Assembly: GCF_027474525.2 (NCBI RefSeq)
Contig: NZ_CP114882.2
Location: forward strand, 3,100,001 to 3,164,000
DNA length: 64,000 nt
Source of the DNA: Flavobacterium lacustre
GTDB taxonomy: Bacteria; Bacteroidota; Bacteroidia; Flavobacteriales; Flavobacteriaceae
Direction of reading: 5' to 3'
How positions within the stretch are numbered: the stretch's first letter is position 1; every line of letters begins with the position of its first letter. This document shows, piece after piece, positions 39,806 to 49,607 of the stretch. The notes under the pieces were generated by a model that saw nothing but the letters and a program-made list of their open reading frames with translations, did not search any database and was not told the origin of the DNA. A program made the translations under genes and the position numbers.

Positions 39806-40102
39806 ATGTTTGTACGAATAGTAAAATTGAGTTTTCACGAGGAACACATTCCTGCTTTTTTAGCCAACTTCGAAATAATGAAAGAACGGATACGAAATGC
39901 GCCCGGAAACCGTTTCTTAGAATTGTATCAGGATAAAAATAATCCTTCTATTTTCTTCACCTACAGTTATTGGGAAACCGAAGCTGATTTAGAAAATTAC
40001 AGAAATTCAGAACTTTTTAATGAAGTCTGGTCTTTTACCAAAAAACTGTTCAATGACAAACCCGAAGCGTGGAGCGTAAATAAATTAGCAAGTTTAGAGT
40101 AA
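39806..40102 (+). CDS. ABM-domain (antibiotic-biosynthesis-monooxygenase-like) protein
   Basis: 98 residues, one ferredoxin-like ABM domain: FVRIVKLSFHEEHIPAFLANF, then RFLELYQDKNNPSIFFTYSYWETEADLENYRNSELF. The family contains quinol monooxygenases, heme-degrading enzymes and many small proteins of unknown function; nothing here chooses between them. It lies 43 bp after the SAM hydroxide adenosyltransferase and 46 bp before gldF, so it may share their transcript. Confidence 0.85.
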   Translation: MFVRIVKLSFHEEHIPAFLANFEIMKERIRNAPGNRFLELYQDKNNPSIFFTYSYWETEADLENYRNSELFNEVWSFTKKLFNDKPEAWSVNKLASLE

Positions 40103-40148
40103 TAGATGCCCGTTTCAAAATAAACAAATCAACGAATAAACATATAGA

Positions 40149-40874
40149 ATGAAATCAATAGTATTACGGGAAATAAAATCCTTTTTCGGTTCCCCTGTCG
40201 GTTATTTGGTCATCGCCATTTTCCTGATTTTGAATGGCCTTTTTCTTTGGGTTTTCGAAGGAGAATACAATATTTTGAACACTGGTTTTGCAGATTTGAC
40301 TCCTTTTTTCACCTTATCTCCATGGATTTTAATCTTTTTGATTCCTGCTGTAACCATGCGCAGTTTTTCGGATGAAAAAAAACAAGGTACTTTAGAATTA
40401 TTACTGACCAAGCCCTTGTCGATTTGGCAAATCGTAAACGGAAAATTCCTTGGCGCAGTATTATTAATTACAATGGCAATTATTCCAACATTTATTTATG
40501 TAGCGGTAATTTCGGGTTTGGGAATGCCGGAAGGCAATATCGATATGGGAAGCACAATGGGTTCTTATTTTGGATTATTATTCCTGATTGCTGCTTATTC
40601 CGCCATCGGGATTTTTACTTCTACCCTGTCTGAAAACCAAATTGTGGCATTTATAGTTGCCGTTTTTGTCTGTTTCTTCTTTTATTTTGGGTTCGAAGGT
40701 TTGTCTGCCATTGTTCCGAATTTCTCTTCGAAAATAGCAGCTTTAGGAATGCAAGACCATTTCAAAAGCATGAGCCGAGGCGTATTAGACACTCGAGATA
40801 TCATTTATTTTAGCAGTATAACGATTGTCTTTCTTTCGTTTACTGTTTATAATCTAAAATCGTTTAAATCGTAA
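40149..40874 (+). CDS. gldF: Gliding-motility ABC transporter permease GldF
   Basis: 241 residues, about six membrane helices (FGSPVGYLVIAIFLILNGLFLW, PWILIFLIPAVTMRSFSDE and others). SFSDEKKQGTLELLLTKPLSIWQIVNGKF is the signature of ABC-2 permeases of the GldF/NosY type. With GldG and the ATPase GldA (not in this window) it forms the Gld ABC transporter needed for gliding in Flavobacterium johnsoniae. Its stop overlaps the gldG start by one base (TAATG), so the two are translationally coupled. Confidence 0.95.
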   Translation: MKSIVLREIKSFFGSPVGYLVIAIFLILNGLFLWVFEGEYNILNTGFADLTPFFTLSPWILIFLIPAVTMRSFSDEKKQGTLELLLTKPLSIWQIVNGKFLGAVLLITMAIIPTFIYVAVISGLGMPEGNIDMGSTMGSYFGLLFLIAAYSAIGIFTSTLSENQIVAFIVAVFVCFFFYFGFEGLSAIVPNFSSKIAALGMQDHFKSMSRGVLDTRDIIYFSSITIVFLSFTVYNLKSFKS

Positions 40875-42559
40875 TGACAACTTCTAAGAAAAACAACCTG
40901 AAATCGGTACTCGGCATTCTTTCCTTTGTATTGTTTTTGAATGTGTTAAGCAATGGATTTTTTCATCGTTTTGACCTTACCAAAGACAAAAGATATACGC
41001 TTTCGAATACTTCGTTGAGTATCATCAAACAAGTCAAAAATCCGCTGTCTGTAAAAGTCTATATGCAAGGTGATTTGCCTGCAGAATTCAAGCGATTACA
41101 ACAAGAAACACGTCAATTATTAGAAGAATTTCAAGGCTATAATTCTAATATTGTTTTTGAATTTGTAGATCCATTGGAAAACGAAGACGAAAGCATGGAC
41201 AACATCAAAGAGTTGTACCGAAAAGGACTTACACCAATAAACATAACCGTTGACGACAAAGGAAAACAATCTCAAGCTATGGTTTTTCCTTGGGCAATTG
41301 CGGTGTATAACAATAAAGAAGTTAATATTCCTTTGTTGAAAAACAGAATGGGCGCTTCGACTACTCAAAAAGTGATTGGTTCCGTGCAACATCTGGAATA
41401 TTCGATTGCGGATGCTTTGAATAAAATCACCAAAGAAAAACAGAAAAAAGTAGCCGTAATCAAAGGAAACGGTGAACCTCATGAAGCTTATATTGCTAAA
41501 TTTCTGTTGCAGGTTCGAGAAAGTTACCACATTGGTCCGTTCACATTAGATTCTGTTGCAAAAAATCCTATCGGAAGTTTAGAAGCTTTAGAAAAATATG
41601 ATTTGGCTATCATCGCCAAACCTACGAAAACTTTTACTGACGGCGAGAAACAGGTTTTAGACCAATACATCATCAATGGCGGTAAAACCTTGTGGCTTGT
41701 AGATCAGGTTGCGGTTGAAATGGACAGTTTGTACAACAGTTCCGGAGCCACTTTGGCCTATCCTAGAAATTTGAATTTAAATGATATGTTCTTTAAATAT
41801 GGCTTCCGAATCAATCCGGATTTAGTCAAAGATGAGCAAGGAAGTCCAATCAAGTTAGCTTCCGGAGAACAAGGAAGTGCGACTCAATTTCAGGAATTTA
41901 ACTGGAAATTTGCGCCACAGGTGTATCCAACGAGCTTGCATCCGATTGTGAAAAATTTGGGAGGTATCAAGTTTGATTTTGCCAATGGCATCGACACTTT
42001 AAAAAACGGAATCAAGAAAACCATTTTGTTGCAATCTTCCCAATATTCAAAGAAAATAGGAACTCCGGTTGAAATTAATTTGAATAGCGTGACAGAGGAA
42101 ACGACTCCTGCCGATTATGTGAACAAAGGCAATATTCCGCTTTCGGTTTTGCTTGAAGGTTCTTTTCATTCGATGTTTGAAAACAGAGTGCTTCCTTTTG
42201 ACCAAAAGACTTTTGAAGCCAAAGGAAAAGAAAATAAGATGATTGTCATTTCGGATGGGGATTTAATCCGAAACCAATTGGATAAAAACTTTCAGCCTGT
42301 AGAATTGGGTTACGACCAACGCTCAGGTAATTTGTATGATAATAAAGATTTTTTGATAAACTGTGTCAATTATCTGTTGGATGACAACGGACTTATTAAC
42401 ATTCGAAGTAAAGATCTTGATTTGCCTTTATTGGATAAAGAAAAAGTGTATGAAAACTACACCCGAACCCAATTCCTAACTATCGGGCTACCAATTCTTA
42501 TTTTAGTGCTTTTTGGACTTGTGTTTACTTTCCTCCGCAAAAGAAAATACAGCCGGTAG
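40874..42559 (+). CDS. gldG: Gliding-motility ABC transporter auxiliary component GldG
   Basis: 561 residues. Membrane anchors at the N-terminus (LGILSFVLFLNVLSNGFF) and C-terminus (FLTIGLPILILVLFGLVFTFL), with a large exported domain between: FDLTKDKRYTLSNTSLSIIKQ, VKVYMQGDLPAEFKRLQQETRQLLEEF, and YDLAIIAKPTKTFTDGEKQVLDQYIINGGKTLWLVD, as in GldG/ABC-type uncharacterised transport proteins. It starts inside the gldF stop codon and is followed by dnaN 106 bp later. Part of the Gld ABC transporter. Confidence 0.95.
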   Translation: MTTSKKNNLKSVLGILSFVLFLNVLSNGFFHRFDLTKDKRYTLSNTSLSIIKQVKNPLSVKVYMQGDLPAEFKRLQQETRQLLEEFQGYNSNIVFEFVDPLENEDESMDNIKELYRKGLTPINITVDDKGKQSQAMVFPWAIAVYNNKEVNIPLLKNRMGASTTQKVIGSVQHLEYSIADALNKITKEKQKKVAVIKGNGEPHEAYIAKFLLQVRESYHIGPFTLDSVAKNPIGSLEALEKYDLAIIAKPTKTFTDGEKQVLDQYIINGGKTLWLVDQVAVEMDSLYNSSGATLAYPRNLNLNDMFFKYGFRINPDLVKDEQGSPIKLASGEQGSATQFQEFNWKFAPQVYPTSLHPIVKNLGGIKFDFANGIDTLKNGIKKTILLQSSQYSKKIGTPVEINLNSVTEETTPADYVNKGNIPLSVLLEGSFHSMFENRVLPFDQKTFEAKGKENKMIVISDGDLIRNQLDKNFQPVELGYDQRSGNLYDNKDFLINCVNYLLDDNGLINIRSKDLDLPLLDKEKVYENYTRTQFLTIGLPILILVLFGLVFTFLRKRKYSR

Positions 42560-42598
42560 ATGTTAATAAAAAAATTTAAAAACTAGAATAGTTTACGA

Positions 42599-42606
42599 TA
42601 TATTTG
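42599..42606 (+). promoter_or_regulatory. -7-like element upstream of dnaN
   Basis: TATATTTG matches TAnnTTTG, 59 bp before the dnaN start; no -33 TTG at the usual spacing, so only a weak call. Confidence 0.35.
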
Positions 42607-42665
42607 TAAAGTGTATGGTTTTTAAAGAAATCAAAAAAGATACCCAAAATAATAAAACATAACAG

Positions 42666-43784
42666 ATGAAATTTATAGTATCGAGTTCGTACTTATTGAA
42701 ACAATTACAAGTTTTAGGTAGCGTTATCAACAGTAGCAATACTTTACCCATTTTAGATAACTTTTTATTTGATTTAGATCATAACGTACTAACCGTTTCT
42801 GCTTCTGATCTTGAAACTACCATGTCTGCGACTTTAGATATTGATTCTACCAGCAAAGGTAGCGTTGCGGTTCCTGCAAAATTACTTTTAGAAATCCTTA
42901 AAACGTTTCCAGAACAACCGTTGACTTTTACTGTTGAAGAAAACAGCACGATAGAAATCAGTTCAAATTCAGGAAAATATGCGTTGGCTTATGCTCCTGG
43001 AGAAGAATTTCCTAAAGCAGTAAACTTAGACGAACCATCGGTAACACTTGTTCCTGCTGATGTTTTGGCAACAGCCATCAGTAAAACGATTTTTGCTGCT
43101 GGAAATGATGATTTACGTCCGGTGATGTCTGGTGTATTCTTTCAGTTTTCACCACAAGGATTGACTTTTGTTGCTACTGATGCTCACAAACTAGTAAAAT
43201 ATGCGCGTACTGATGTAACGGCTTCTCAAGTAGCTGATTTCATTATGCCTAAAAAACCGTTGACTATTCTAAAAAATATTCTTACAACTTCGGACGCAGA
43301 AGTGAAGATCGAATATAACGATTCGAATGCTACTTTTTCTTTTGACAATTACATTTTAATGTGTCGTTTGATTGATGGAAAATATCCTAATTATGAAGCG
43401 GTAATTCCAAAAGAAAATCCAAATAAGTTAATGATTGAACGTTCTCAGTTTTTGAGTTCTGTACGTCGTGTTGCGATATTTTCGAATAAAACAACACACC
43501 AAATTCGTTTGAAAATCGCTGGAGCTGAATTGAATGTTTCTGCCGAAGATATCGATTACTCCAACAAAGCCGAAGAAAGACTGACTTGTGATTATCAAGG
43601 TGATGATATGCAAATTGGGTACAATTCCCGTTTCTTAACCGAAATGTTGACCAACTTACAATCGGATATGATTATGCTTGAAATGTCATTGCCAAACAGA
43701 GCCGGAATTCTAACTCCAGTAGACGGATTAGAAGACGGAGAAACAGTGACCATGCTTGTAATGCCAGTAATGTTGAACAGCTAA
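42666..43784 (+). CDS. dnaN: DNA polymerase III subunit beta (sliding clamp)
   Basis: 372 residues with three clamp domains: MKFIVSSSYLLKQLQVLGSVINSSNTLPILDNFLF at the start, DLRPVMSGVFFQFSPQGLTFVATDAHKLVKY in domain 2, and the C-terminal VMPVMLN clamp ending. It encircles DNA and holds the replicative polymerase. There is no dnaA beside it, so this is not the origin region. It ends at a strong bidirectional terminator. Confidence 0.97.
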   Translation: MKFIVSSSYLLKQLQVLGSVINSSNTLPILDNFLFDLDHNVLTVSASDLETTMSATLDIDSTSKGSVAVPAKLLLEILKTFPEQPLTFTVEENSTIEISSNSGKYALAYAPGEEFPKAVNLDEPSVTLVPADVLATAISKTIFAAGNDDLRPVMSGVFFQFSPQGLTFVATDAHKLVKYARTDVTASQVADFIMPKKPLTILKNILTTSDAEVKIEYNDSNATFSFDNYILMCRLIDGKYPNYEAVIPKENPNKLMIERSQFLSSVRRVAIFSNKTTHQIRLKIAGAELNVSAEDIDYSNKAEERLTCDYQGDDMQIGYNSRFLTEMLTNLQSDMIMLEMSLPNRAGILTPVDGLEDGETVTMLVMPVMLNS

Positions 43785-43837
43785 TTTTCAGCATTCAAAA
43801 TATAGAATTCGCTAACTAACCAAAACCATTTATATTC

Positions 43838-43877
43838 AAAAAAACCGCAATTTCTAACCAGAATTGCGGTTTTTTTT
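43838..43877. terminator. Bidirectional terminator between dnaN and the MutS-family gene
   Basis: AAAACCGCAATT / AATTGCGGTTTT (43841-43852 / 43862-43873) with long A and T runs on the two sides, between convergent genes. Confidence 0.88.
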
Positions 43878-43946
43878 ATGCTACAAAGTTGAAATTAATT
43901 ATGGTAAGATTTTTATATCCTACAATAGTTCAAGCTGCTACCTAAA

Positions 43947-45719
43947 TTAAATTACGCCCATTTTTTTCATTAAGAATGTAGCACTTCTGTTTTGGCAAAT
44001 GCCGTCCCGAAGTTTATAATCAAAATGCAATTCGTCATTGTGTATTTCTACTTCAAAGCATTTATTGGTCAGCACATTTGGGTAATCATTTGTTGTCAAA
44101 CACACTTCAATATCATGCGTGGCAATAGCACCAATGGCTTTCTTTGCAATTACTTTTTTCACAACCTCAATAGTTCCGTTGCGCTTATCATCAGAATTCG
44201 TACCGCGCAGAATTTCGTCTAATAATACAAAAGCAGGATTTCCTTCTAAAGCTTCCATGATTTGTTTTAAACGTTTGATTTCGGCAAAGAAATACGATTC
44301 ACTATCCGATAAGGAATCTGATAATCGCATGGAAACTAAAACAGGTAAAGGATGTACATTCGCTTTATCAGCAGAAACAGACGAACCCATTCCAGCCAAA
44401 ACCATATTGATTCCCAAACTTCTCAAAAAAGTACTTTTACCGGACATATTAGAACCGGTTAAAATCATGAACGACTGCGGATGAAATTGTACTTCATTCC
44501 CAATTCTGGTTGCAGGATTTAGCAAAGGATGACTCAGATTAGAAAAATCTATTTGAAAATCAGTGTTTAATGTCGGATACGTAAACGACGGATTATTATG
44601 GGAGAAATTCGCTAAACTATTGAGCATTTCGAATTCGCCAATAATTTCCAGCCAATTTTCTAATGCTTCGGTATGTTCTTTTTTCCATTGCAATAACGCT
44701 TTTAAAACATGAACATTAAAAAGAAATGTTGCGTTGAACAGAATGGCAGTGACAAAATTCCCAATGCTGTCCATGTTCCCAAACAAAGAAGCTAATTGCT
44801 TTAAATGCACACTGGCATTTTCTTTTTTGAAGGTGAGTTTTTGCTGCAGGTCTTTTAATTTTTGAGATTGAAAAGATTCCTCTTCAATTTTCTGCATCAA
44901 TAAACCGTACTGTTTGATGGTTTTATCTATGTTGGATGCATTGGCAATTTCGATTTGAATGCGTTTCAAAAACAGTCCTAAAAACCCTAAATTAATAACT
45001 ACCAATAAGGAAATGACCGATAAAAAGGCGGGATTTGAGGTCACTACATACGCTATAAAAGTGACCAAAAACAGTATAGGCAATACAAAAGAAAAGACAA
45101 CACTGACTCTTGACAAAGGGCTGCCGGTAAATGAATTCCATTGCAAAAGCGTTTCATAACCGGATTTAGTGTCATCACTGACTTTGGCTAAAGCCAAAAA
45201 CTCCTGACGCCAATCTAATTTCTCGTCTAATTCAAGAATCGCTTGTTGGTTTCTAACAATTTCTTCGTTTGCCAAAAGGGTTAAAAGTTGTTTTGCCAAC
45301 GTTTTTTTTCCTATAAATGTAGCCGTCCTGTTCAGATTTTGGAATAATGAATGGTCCCCAAAAATATCCAAATCATAGGCATACGGATGATGGAAATCAT
45401 TGAATTCTACTCCGTTTTCGAAAGGTATTTTTTCCCGGTTTAAATACGCGATTTCATTTTCATTAATAGCCAATAGTGCTTGTTTGATTTTCTTTTGAAA
45501 AAGCAGTCGGGAATGAAAGCGCATTAAAACAATAAAAAGCACAAAGAGCAAAACGGCCAAAACCATGAAGAAAACCGTACTCGTTTTGATGTAATAATAA
45601 AGGGACACCAAAAAAAATACAATAGTTAAAAGCCTTAAAATGCTGATACTATTGTATTTTTTGTTGATTTTATGTAACGCTTCCGAATATGCTTCTTTTT
45701 TTACTTTGTACACTTCCAT
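43947..45719 (-). CDS. Membrane-associated MutS-family ATPase
   Basis: 590 residues. Only the MutS core and ATPase parts are present. The ATPase (about 415-590) has Walker A MILTGSNMSGKSTFLRSLG (Lys about 429), MRLSDSLSDSESYFFAEIKRLKQI, Walker B FVLLDEILRGTNSDDK and the conserved ATHD. The mismatch-recognition domain is missing. Instead two pairs of membrane helices lie at about 30-68 (LLTIVFFLVSLYYYIK, FMVLAVLLFVLFIVLM) and about 205-250. Such proteins are common in Bacteroidota and are often annotated as DNA mismatch repair protein, but the membrane segments make classical repair unlikely. Function unknown. Single gene with a TATATTTG -7 element. Confidence 0.88.
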   Translation of the reverse strand: MEVYKVKKEAYSEALHKINKKYNSISILRLLTIVFFLVSLYYYIKTSTVFFMVLAVLLFVLFIVLMRFHSRLLFQKKIKQALLAINENEIAYLNREKIPFENGVEFNDFHHPYAYDLDIFGDHSLFQNLNRTATFIGKKTLAKQLLTLLANEEIVRNQQAILELDEKLDWRQEFLALAKVSDDTKSGYETLLQWNSFTGSPLSRVSVVFSFVLPILFLVTFIAYVVTSNPAFLSVISLLVVINLGFLGLFLKRIQIEIANASNIDKTIKQYGLLMQKIEEESFQSQKLKDLQQKLTFKKENASVHLKQLASLFGNMDSIGNFVTAILFNATFLFNVHVLKALLQWKKEHTEALENWLEIIGEFEMLNSLANFSHNNPSFTYPTLNTDFQIDFSNLSHPLLNPATRIGNEVQFHPQSFMILTGSNMSGKSTFLRSLGINMVLAGMGSSVSADKANVHPLPVLVSMRLSDSLSDSESYFFAEIKRLKQIMEALEGNPAFVLLDEILRGTNSDDKRNGTIEVVKKVIAKKAIGAIATHDIEVCLTTNDYPNVLTNKCFEVEIHNDELHFDYKLRDGICQNRSATFLMKKMGVI

Positions 45720-45737
45720 AATTCAATTGATGAATTG

Positions 45738-45745
45738 CAAATATA
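45738..45745 (-). promoter_or_regulatory. -7 element of the MutS-family gene
   Basis: Minus strand TATATTTG (exact TAnnTTTG), 19 bp before the start codon, giving a very short leader. Confidence 0.5.
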
Positions 45746-45839
45746 GCAGGGTTATTTAGAAATGCGCCTATGTATTTCGTTTTAGCTTGCGCTAGTTATC
45801 GAATTATTTTCAGAACGAAAGATTCAGTCGTGTCGTCAA

Positions 45840-46673
45840 TTAATCTATGGGTATGGCCAGAATTGGAATTTCAAAATTAGCTGCCATTTTTTTGGTTAAA
45901 CTCGGTTTGAATATCCCTTCAAAAAAGCCTCTTTTGTAGGTCAACATTGTTAAAACATCAATTTCTTTATAAAGGATAAAGTCTAAAATGGTTTCTTTTA
46001 CCGCATCGCTGGTAATGACAAAAAACTCAATTGGTTCCTGCATAAACTCGGCTTCCCATTTTTCTATTGTCTCTTTTGAAACATCGGAGCTGCTGGTTTT
46101 TACATACAGGCATTTTACTTTGGCATTTGTTTTTTTGGCAATATCCAAAACGGTTTTCAGTGCTTTTTTATCTTTCGTTCTAAAACGGGTGGTAAAGCCT
46201 ATTGTTTTGATTTTTTTGAATTTAGCTTCTAATGGAACGCAAAGCATCGGAATATCAATTTCGGTGATTACGGAGCCGGTATTAGTCCCTACAAAGAAGG
46301 CTTCCCATCCTGTAGCACCAGAAGTTCCCATGATAACAAAATCGATTTTGTCCTCCTTGATGGACTTTCTGATATTAGACAATAAATCCCCATCCATCAA
46401 CCGATGGGTCATTTTTATTTTATCTAAATGGTGTTCTTCGGCTATGGCACGGAGTTTTGGAATTTCATCCTTAAAAGCATCAAATTGAGACAACTCTAAG
46501 GAATCATAAATGACAGCATAGTTCTCCGGAAAAAACTGATTGTCATAGACCGGCAATTCAAATGTGTGCAATAAAACCAGTTCAGCATGAACTACTTTTG
46601 CAAATTCTAAAGCATGGACAAAGGCGTTATTGGCCACTTCAGAAAAATCTGTTGGGAATAGAATCTTTTTCAT
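45840..46673 (-). CDS. Universal stress protein, two-domain
   Basis: 277 residues with two UspA domains. Domain 1 starts MKKILFPTDFSEVANNAF and has the ATP-binding signature VMGTSGATGWEAFFVGTNTGSV (G-x2-G-x9-G-S/T pattern). Domain 2 (about 150-277) is degenerate and lacks a full loop. Cytoplasmic nucleotide-binding stress protein. The next gene upstream encodes a paralogue, so the pair is a tandem duplication. Confidence 0.93.
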   Translation of the reverse strand: MKKILFPTDFSEVANNAFVHALEFAKVVHAELVLLHTFELPVYDNQFFPENYAVIYDSLELSQFDAFKDEIPKLRAIAEEHHLDKIKMTHRLMDGDLLSNIRKSIKEDKIDFVIMGTSGATGWEAFFVGTNTGSVITEIDIPMLCVPLEAKFKKIKTIGFTTRFRTKDKKALKTVLDIAKKTNAKVKCLYVKTSSSDVSKETIEKWEAEFMQEPIEFFVITSDAVKETILDFILYKEIDVLTMLTYKRGFFEGIFKPSLTKKMAANFEIPILAIPID

Positions 46674-46825
46674 TTTTATACGAATTAATAGGGTTCATTT
46701 ATCAAAGTAATCACAACAATTGAATTATAAATATATAATTATCATCTGTTTACAACAACCGTTTAAGTAGGATAAAATTCTCATTCAAACCGCTAAAACT
46801 ATAACCAATAGCTATTTAAATCCTG

Positions 46826-47656
46826 CTATTCATGAATGGCCAGAATAGGCACATTTACATGATAGGATAATTTTTTTGAAAGACTGATTTGGAATAGTTT
46901 TTCAAAGAAATTTTTATGATAGACATGCATTGTAATCATATTGATTTTATGCAATTCGATAAAATCGAGTATGATTCCTTCCACATCATTTCCGGTGATG
47001 GAATGCAAGGTAATGTCTTGATTTTCTACAAGGGATTTCCAATCCTCCATGCTGTCTTTTTTGTTCGATATGTGGAGTGCTTCTACGCGTAAACAATCGA
47101 TATGAGCCTGAAATACTTTGGCCAAAGCCATCACTTTTTCTAAAACTTTACGATCAGCGGGAACGTATTGGGTAATAAAAAGTATTTTTTTGATGGGTTG
47201 GTATTTACAGTTTTCGGGAATAGCCAGCACTACTGCTTTGGTATCATTCATCACTTTGGTCGTGATTGTTCCCAAAAAGGTTTCTTTTAATCCCGTGGCA
47301 CCTTTGGTCCCCATAACAATATAATCAATGTTTTCGGCATTAGAAATTTCGATAATTTTACTGATTAGATTCCCATTTTCCAAAACATTACTGATTTTGA
47401 TGTGTCCTAAATCATTGGCTTCAGCAATATTTCTCAACGCAGGAACCTCATCACGGTAGTTTTCAAAATTGCTTAATTCCGTCACTTCGTAGATTTCATA
47501 TAAATAAGCTGAAACATCTATATAATCCGCCTGTGGTAATTCATAAACATGCAATGTAATAATCTCAGCACCGATACTATCCGCCAGTTTTAAAGCATAC
47601 AGAAACGCATTTTTTGATGTATCCGAAAAGTCCGTAGGAAATAGAATTTTTTTCAT
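46826..47656 (-). CDS. Universal stress protein, two-domain (paralogue)
   Basis: 276 residues, with the same layout as the downstream neighbour: MKKILFPTDFSDTSKNAF at the start and VMGTKGATGLKETFLGTITTKV as ATP loop, with a divergent second domain. The sequences clearly differ over most of the length, so the duplication is old. A 152-bp gap separates the two genes, enough for separate promoters. It is divergent from mnmE. Confidence 0.93.
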   Translation of the reverse strand: MKKILFPTDFSDTSKNAFLYALKLADSIGAEIITLHVYELPQADYIDVSAYLYEIYEVTELSNFENYRDEVPALRNIAEANDLGHIKISNVLENGNLISKIIEISNAENIDYIVMGTKGATGLKETFLGTITTKVMNDTKAVVLAIPENCKYQPIKKILFITQYVPADRKVLEKVMALAKVFQAHIDCLRVEALHISNKKDSMEDWKSLVENQDITLHSITGNDVEGIILDFIELHKINMITMHVYHKNFFEKLFQISLSKKLSYHVNVPILAIHE

Positions 47657-47786
47657 GATATTTGTTAATTAATTGCCAATCAATTATTTACATAAAATTA
47701 CAAAACTAATGCTGAAATACTATGATAATTGTCAGTTTGGCATTTTTTTAACTAAAAATAAAGTGAATGGTTTTGTAAGCAGGCTT

Positions 47787-47814
47787 GTTGCATTCCCAAT
47801 TTTAGTTACTTTTG
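47787..47814 (+). promoter_or_regulatory. mnmE promoter
   Basis: -33 TTG (47787-47789), 17-bp spacer, -7 TACTTTTG (47807-47814). Transcription would begin just after the box, supporting the ATG at 47830 over an in-frame TTG at 47812. Confidence 0.65.
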
Positions 47815-47829
47815 CATAAAATTTCAGAT

Positions 47830-49224
47830 ATGATTTCACAAGATTCCATTGTAGCATTAGCGACGCCTTCGGGAGCCGGAGCGATAGCCGTAATCCGTAT
47901 TTCGGGCGATGATGCCATTGCTATTGGTCATTCTGTTTTTAAGTCTGTAAAAAACAAAGATTTAAGGATTCAAAAAACACATACGCTGCATTTGGGTCAT
48001 ATTGTGGATGACAGTAAGACTTTGGATGAAGTTTTGGTCTCTATTTTTAAAGGTCCAAATTCCTATACCGGCGAAAACACCATTGAAATTTCCTGTCACG
48101 GTTCTACTTATATCCAGCAACAAATCATTCAGTTATTGCTTCGAAAAGGCTGCCGTATGGCCAATGCCGGTGAATTTACTTTACGCGCTTTCTTGAATGG
48201 TAAACTCGATTTGTCGCAAGCCGAAGCCGTTGCCGATTTGATTTCATCGGATAATGAAGCTTCCCATCAAATTGCTATGCAGCAAATGCGTGGTGGCTTT
48301 TCGAATGAAATTGCCAAATTGCGGGAAGAACTATTGAATTTTGCTTCACTGATTGAACTCGAATTGGACTTTGCCGAAGAAGATGTAGAATTTGCCGACA
48401 GAACCCAATTTCATGACTTGCTGAACCGAATTGAGTTTGTACTGAAACGATTGATTGATTCATTTGCCGTGGGGAACGTCATCAAAAACGGAATTCCTGT
48501 GGCTATTGTTGGAGAACCCAATGTAGGGAAATCAACGCTTTTGAATGCTTTATTGAATGAAGAACGCGCCATTGTTTCTGAAATTGCGGGAACTACGCGT
48601 GATACTATCGAAGACGAATTGGTCATTGGCGGAATTGGTTTTAGATTTATAGACACCGCCGGAATCAGAGAAACCGAAGATGTGGTGGAAAGCATCGGAA
48701 TCCGTAAAACGTTTGAAAAAATTGAGCAAGCTCAGGTCGTGATTTATTTATTAGACAGTAGTTTACAGTTTGCAGATGGCAGTTTGCAGATGAACCAAAT
48801 AGAAATTGAAAAAATCAAGAATCAGTTTCCTTTAAAACCTTTAATTATTGTTGGTAACAAATCGGATTTGCTTTCTGAAAATGAAGCTGATACTCTTAAA
48901 TCTGAAATCCACAATTTGAACTTAATCTCTGCCAAAGAAAATATTAGCGTAGACGAACTTAAAAATCAGCTCCTTTCGTTTGTCAATACCGGTGCTTTGC
49001 GCAATAATGAAACGATTGTTACTAATACCAGACATTACGATTCGCTACTGAAAGCATTAGACGAAATCCAGAAAGTAAAATACGGACTGGAAACTAATTT
49101 GTCCAGCGACTTAATGGCTCTGGATATTAAAGAAGCCTTGTATCAGTTTGGAATGATTACCGGACAGGTTACTAATGATGAGTTGTTGGGGAATATTTTT
49201 GCTAATTTCTGTATCGGGAAGTAA
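47830..49224 (+). CDS. mnmE: tRNA modification GTPase MnmE (TrmE)
   Basis: 464 residues from the ATG at 47830 (MISQDSIVALATPSGAGAIAVIRISG), chosen because the -7 box covers the alternative upstream start. N-terminal formyl-THF-binding domain, helical domain, and an inserted G domain: G1 VGEPNVGKSTLLNALL, G2 AGTTRDTIED, G3 DTAGIRE, G4 NKSD. The C-terminal motif FCIGK carries the essential cysteine. With MnmG it adds the carboxymethylaminomethyl group to the wobble uridine of certain tRNAs. It marks the right end of the core block. Confidence 0.97.
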   Translation: MISQDSIVALATPSGAGAIAVIRISGDDAIAIGHSVFKSVKNKDLRIQKTHTLHLGHIVDDSKTLDEVLVSIFKGPNSYTGENTIEISCHGSTYIQQQIIQLLLRKGCRMANAGEFTLRAFLNGKLDLSQAEAVADLISSDNEASHQIAMQQMRGGFSNEIAKLREELLNFASLIELELDFAEEDVEFADRTQFHDLLNRIEFVLKRLIDSFAVGNVIKNGIPVAIVGEPNVGKSTLLNALLNEERAIVSEIAGTTRDTIEDELVIGGIGFRFIDTAGIRETEDVVESIGIRKTFEKIEQAQVVIYLLDSSLQFADGSLQMNQIEIEKIKNQFPLKPLIIVGNKSDLLSENEADTLKSEIHNLNLISAKENISVDELKNQLLSFVNTGALRNNETIVTNTRHYDSLLKALDEIQKVKYGLETNLSSDLMALDIKEALYQFGMITGQVTNDELLGNIFANFCIGK

Positions 49225-49283
49225 ATCACCCCAATTGAATAACTGTATTCATTAAAGGTGGTGCTCCTGCCTTATGGTTTCCC

Positions 49284-49472
49284 TTATAGCAGTTTAGAGC
49301 AGATATCGTCGTATTTGACACCATAGTACTCACAAAACTCTTGTACTGTAATGAGTTGGTGTTTTTCTTTTTTATAATACTCCCGTATTTTACCAATGAT
49401 GTTTCGGGCTTGCCTGTCGCCTATCCCTATTACATTTTGTACGTCACCCGTGGTGATAATTACTTTCTTCAT
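49284..49472 (-). CDS. Small helix-turn-helix-like protein of unknown function
   Basis: The start at 49472 gives a compact 62-residue protein, MKKVIITTGDVQNVIGIGDRQARNIIGKIREYYKKEKHQLITVQEFCEYYGVKYDDICSKLL by pieces: ITTGDVQNVIGIGDRQAR looks like a small HTH unit and LITVQEFCEYYGV like a second helix pair. A longer frame to 49607 adds 45 low-complexity residues and starts inside a terminator-like hairpin. Similar small proteins are seen in other flavobacteria, but no function is known to me. It faces mnmE tail to tail, at the left edge of the accessory island. Confidence 0.55.
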   Translation of the reverse strand: MKKVIITTGDVQNVIGIGDRQARNIIGKIREYYKKEKHQLITVQEFCEYYGVKYDDICSKLL

Positions 49473-49607
49473 TGGTTTTATTTTTATTGAATTACTCTGC
49501 ATCTCACTTTTGAATCTGTTCCCTTTATCTACGGAGTATCCTCCCTTTATCCTCCCATCATCTTGCCCGTTGTAGCAGGAGACTTCTTTTTTAATTGGCT
49601 TTAGCAT

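Noticed and set aside
42666..43784. Replication origin near dnaN
   Set aside because: No dnaA and no DnaA-box cluster; the gldFG-dnaN neighbourhood explains the position.
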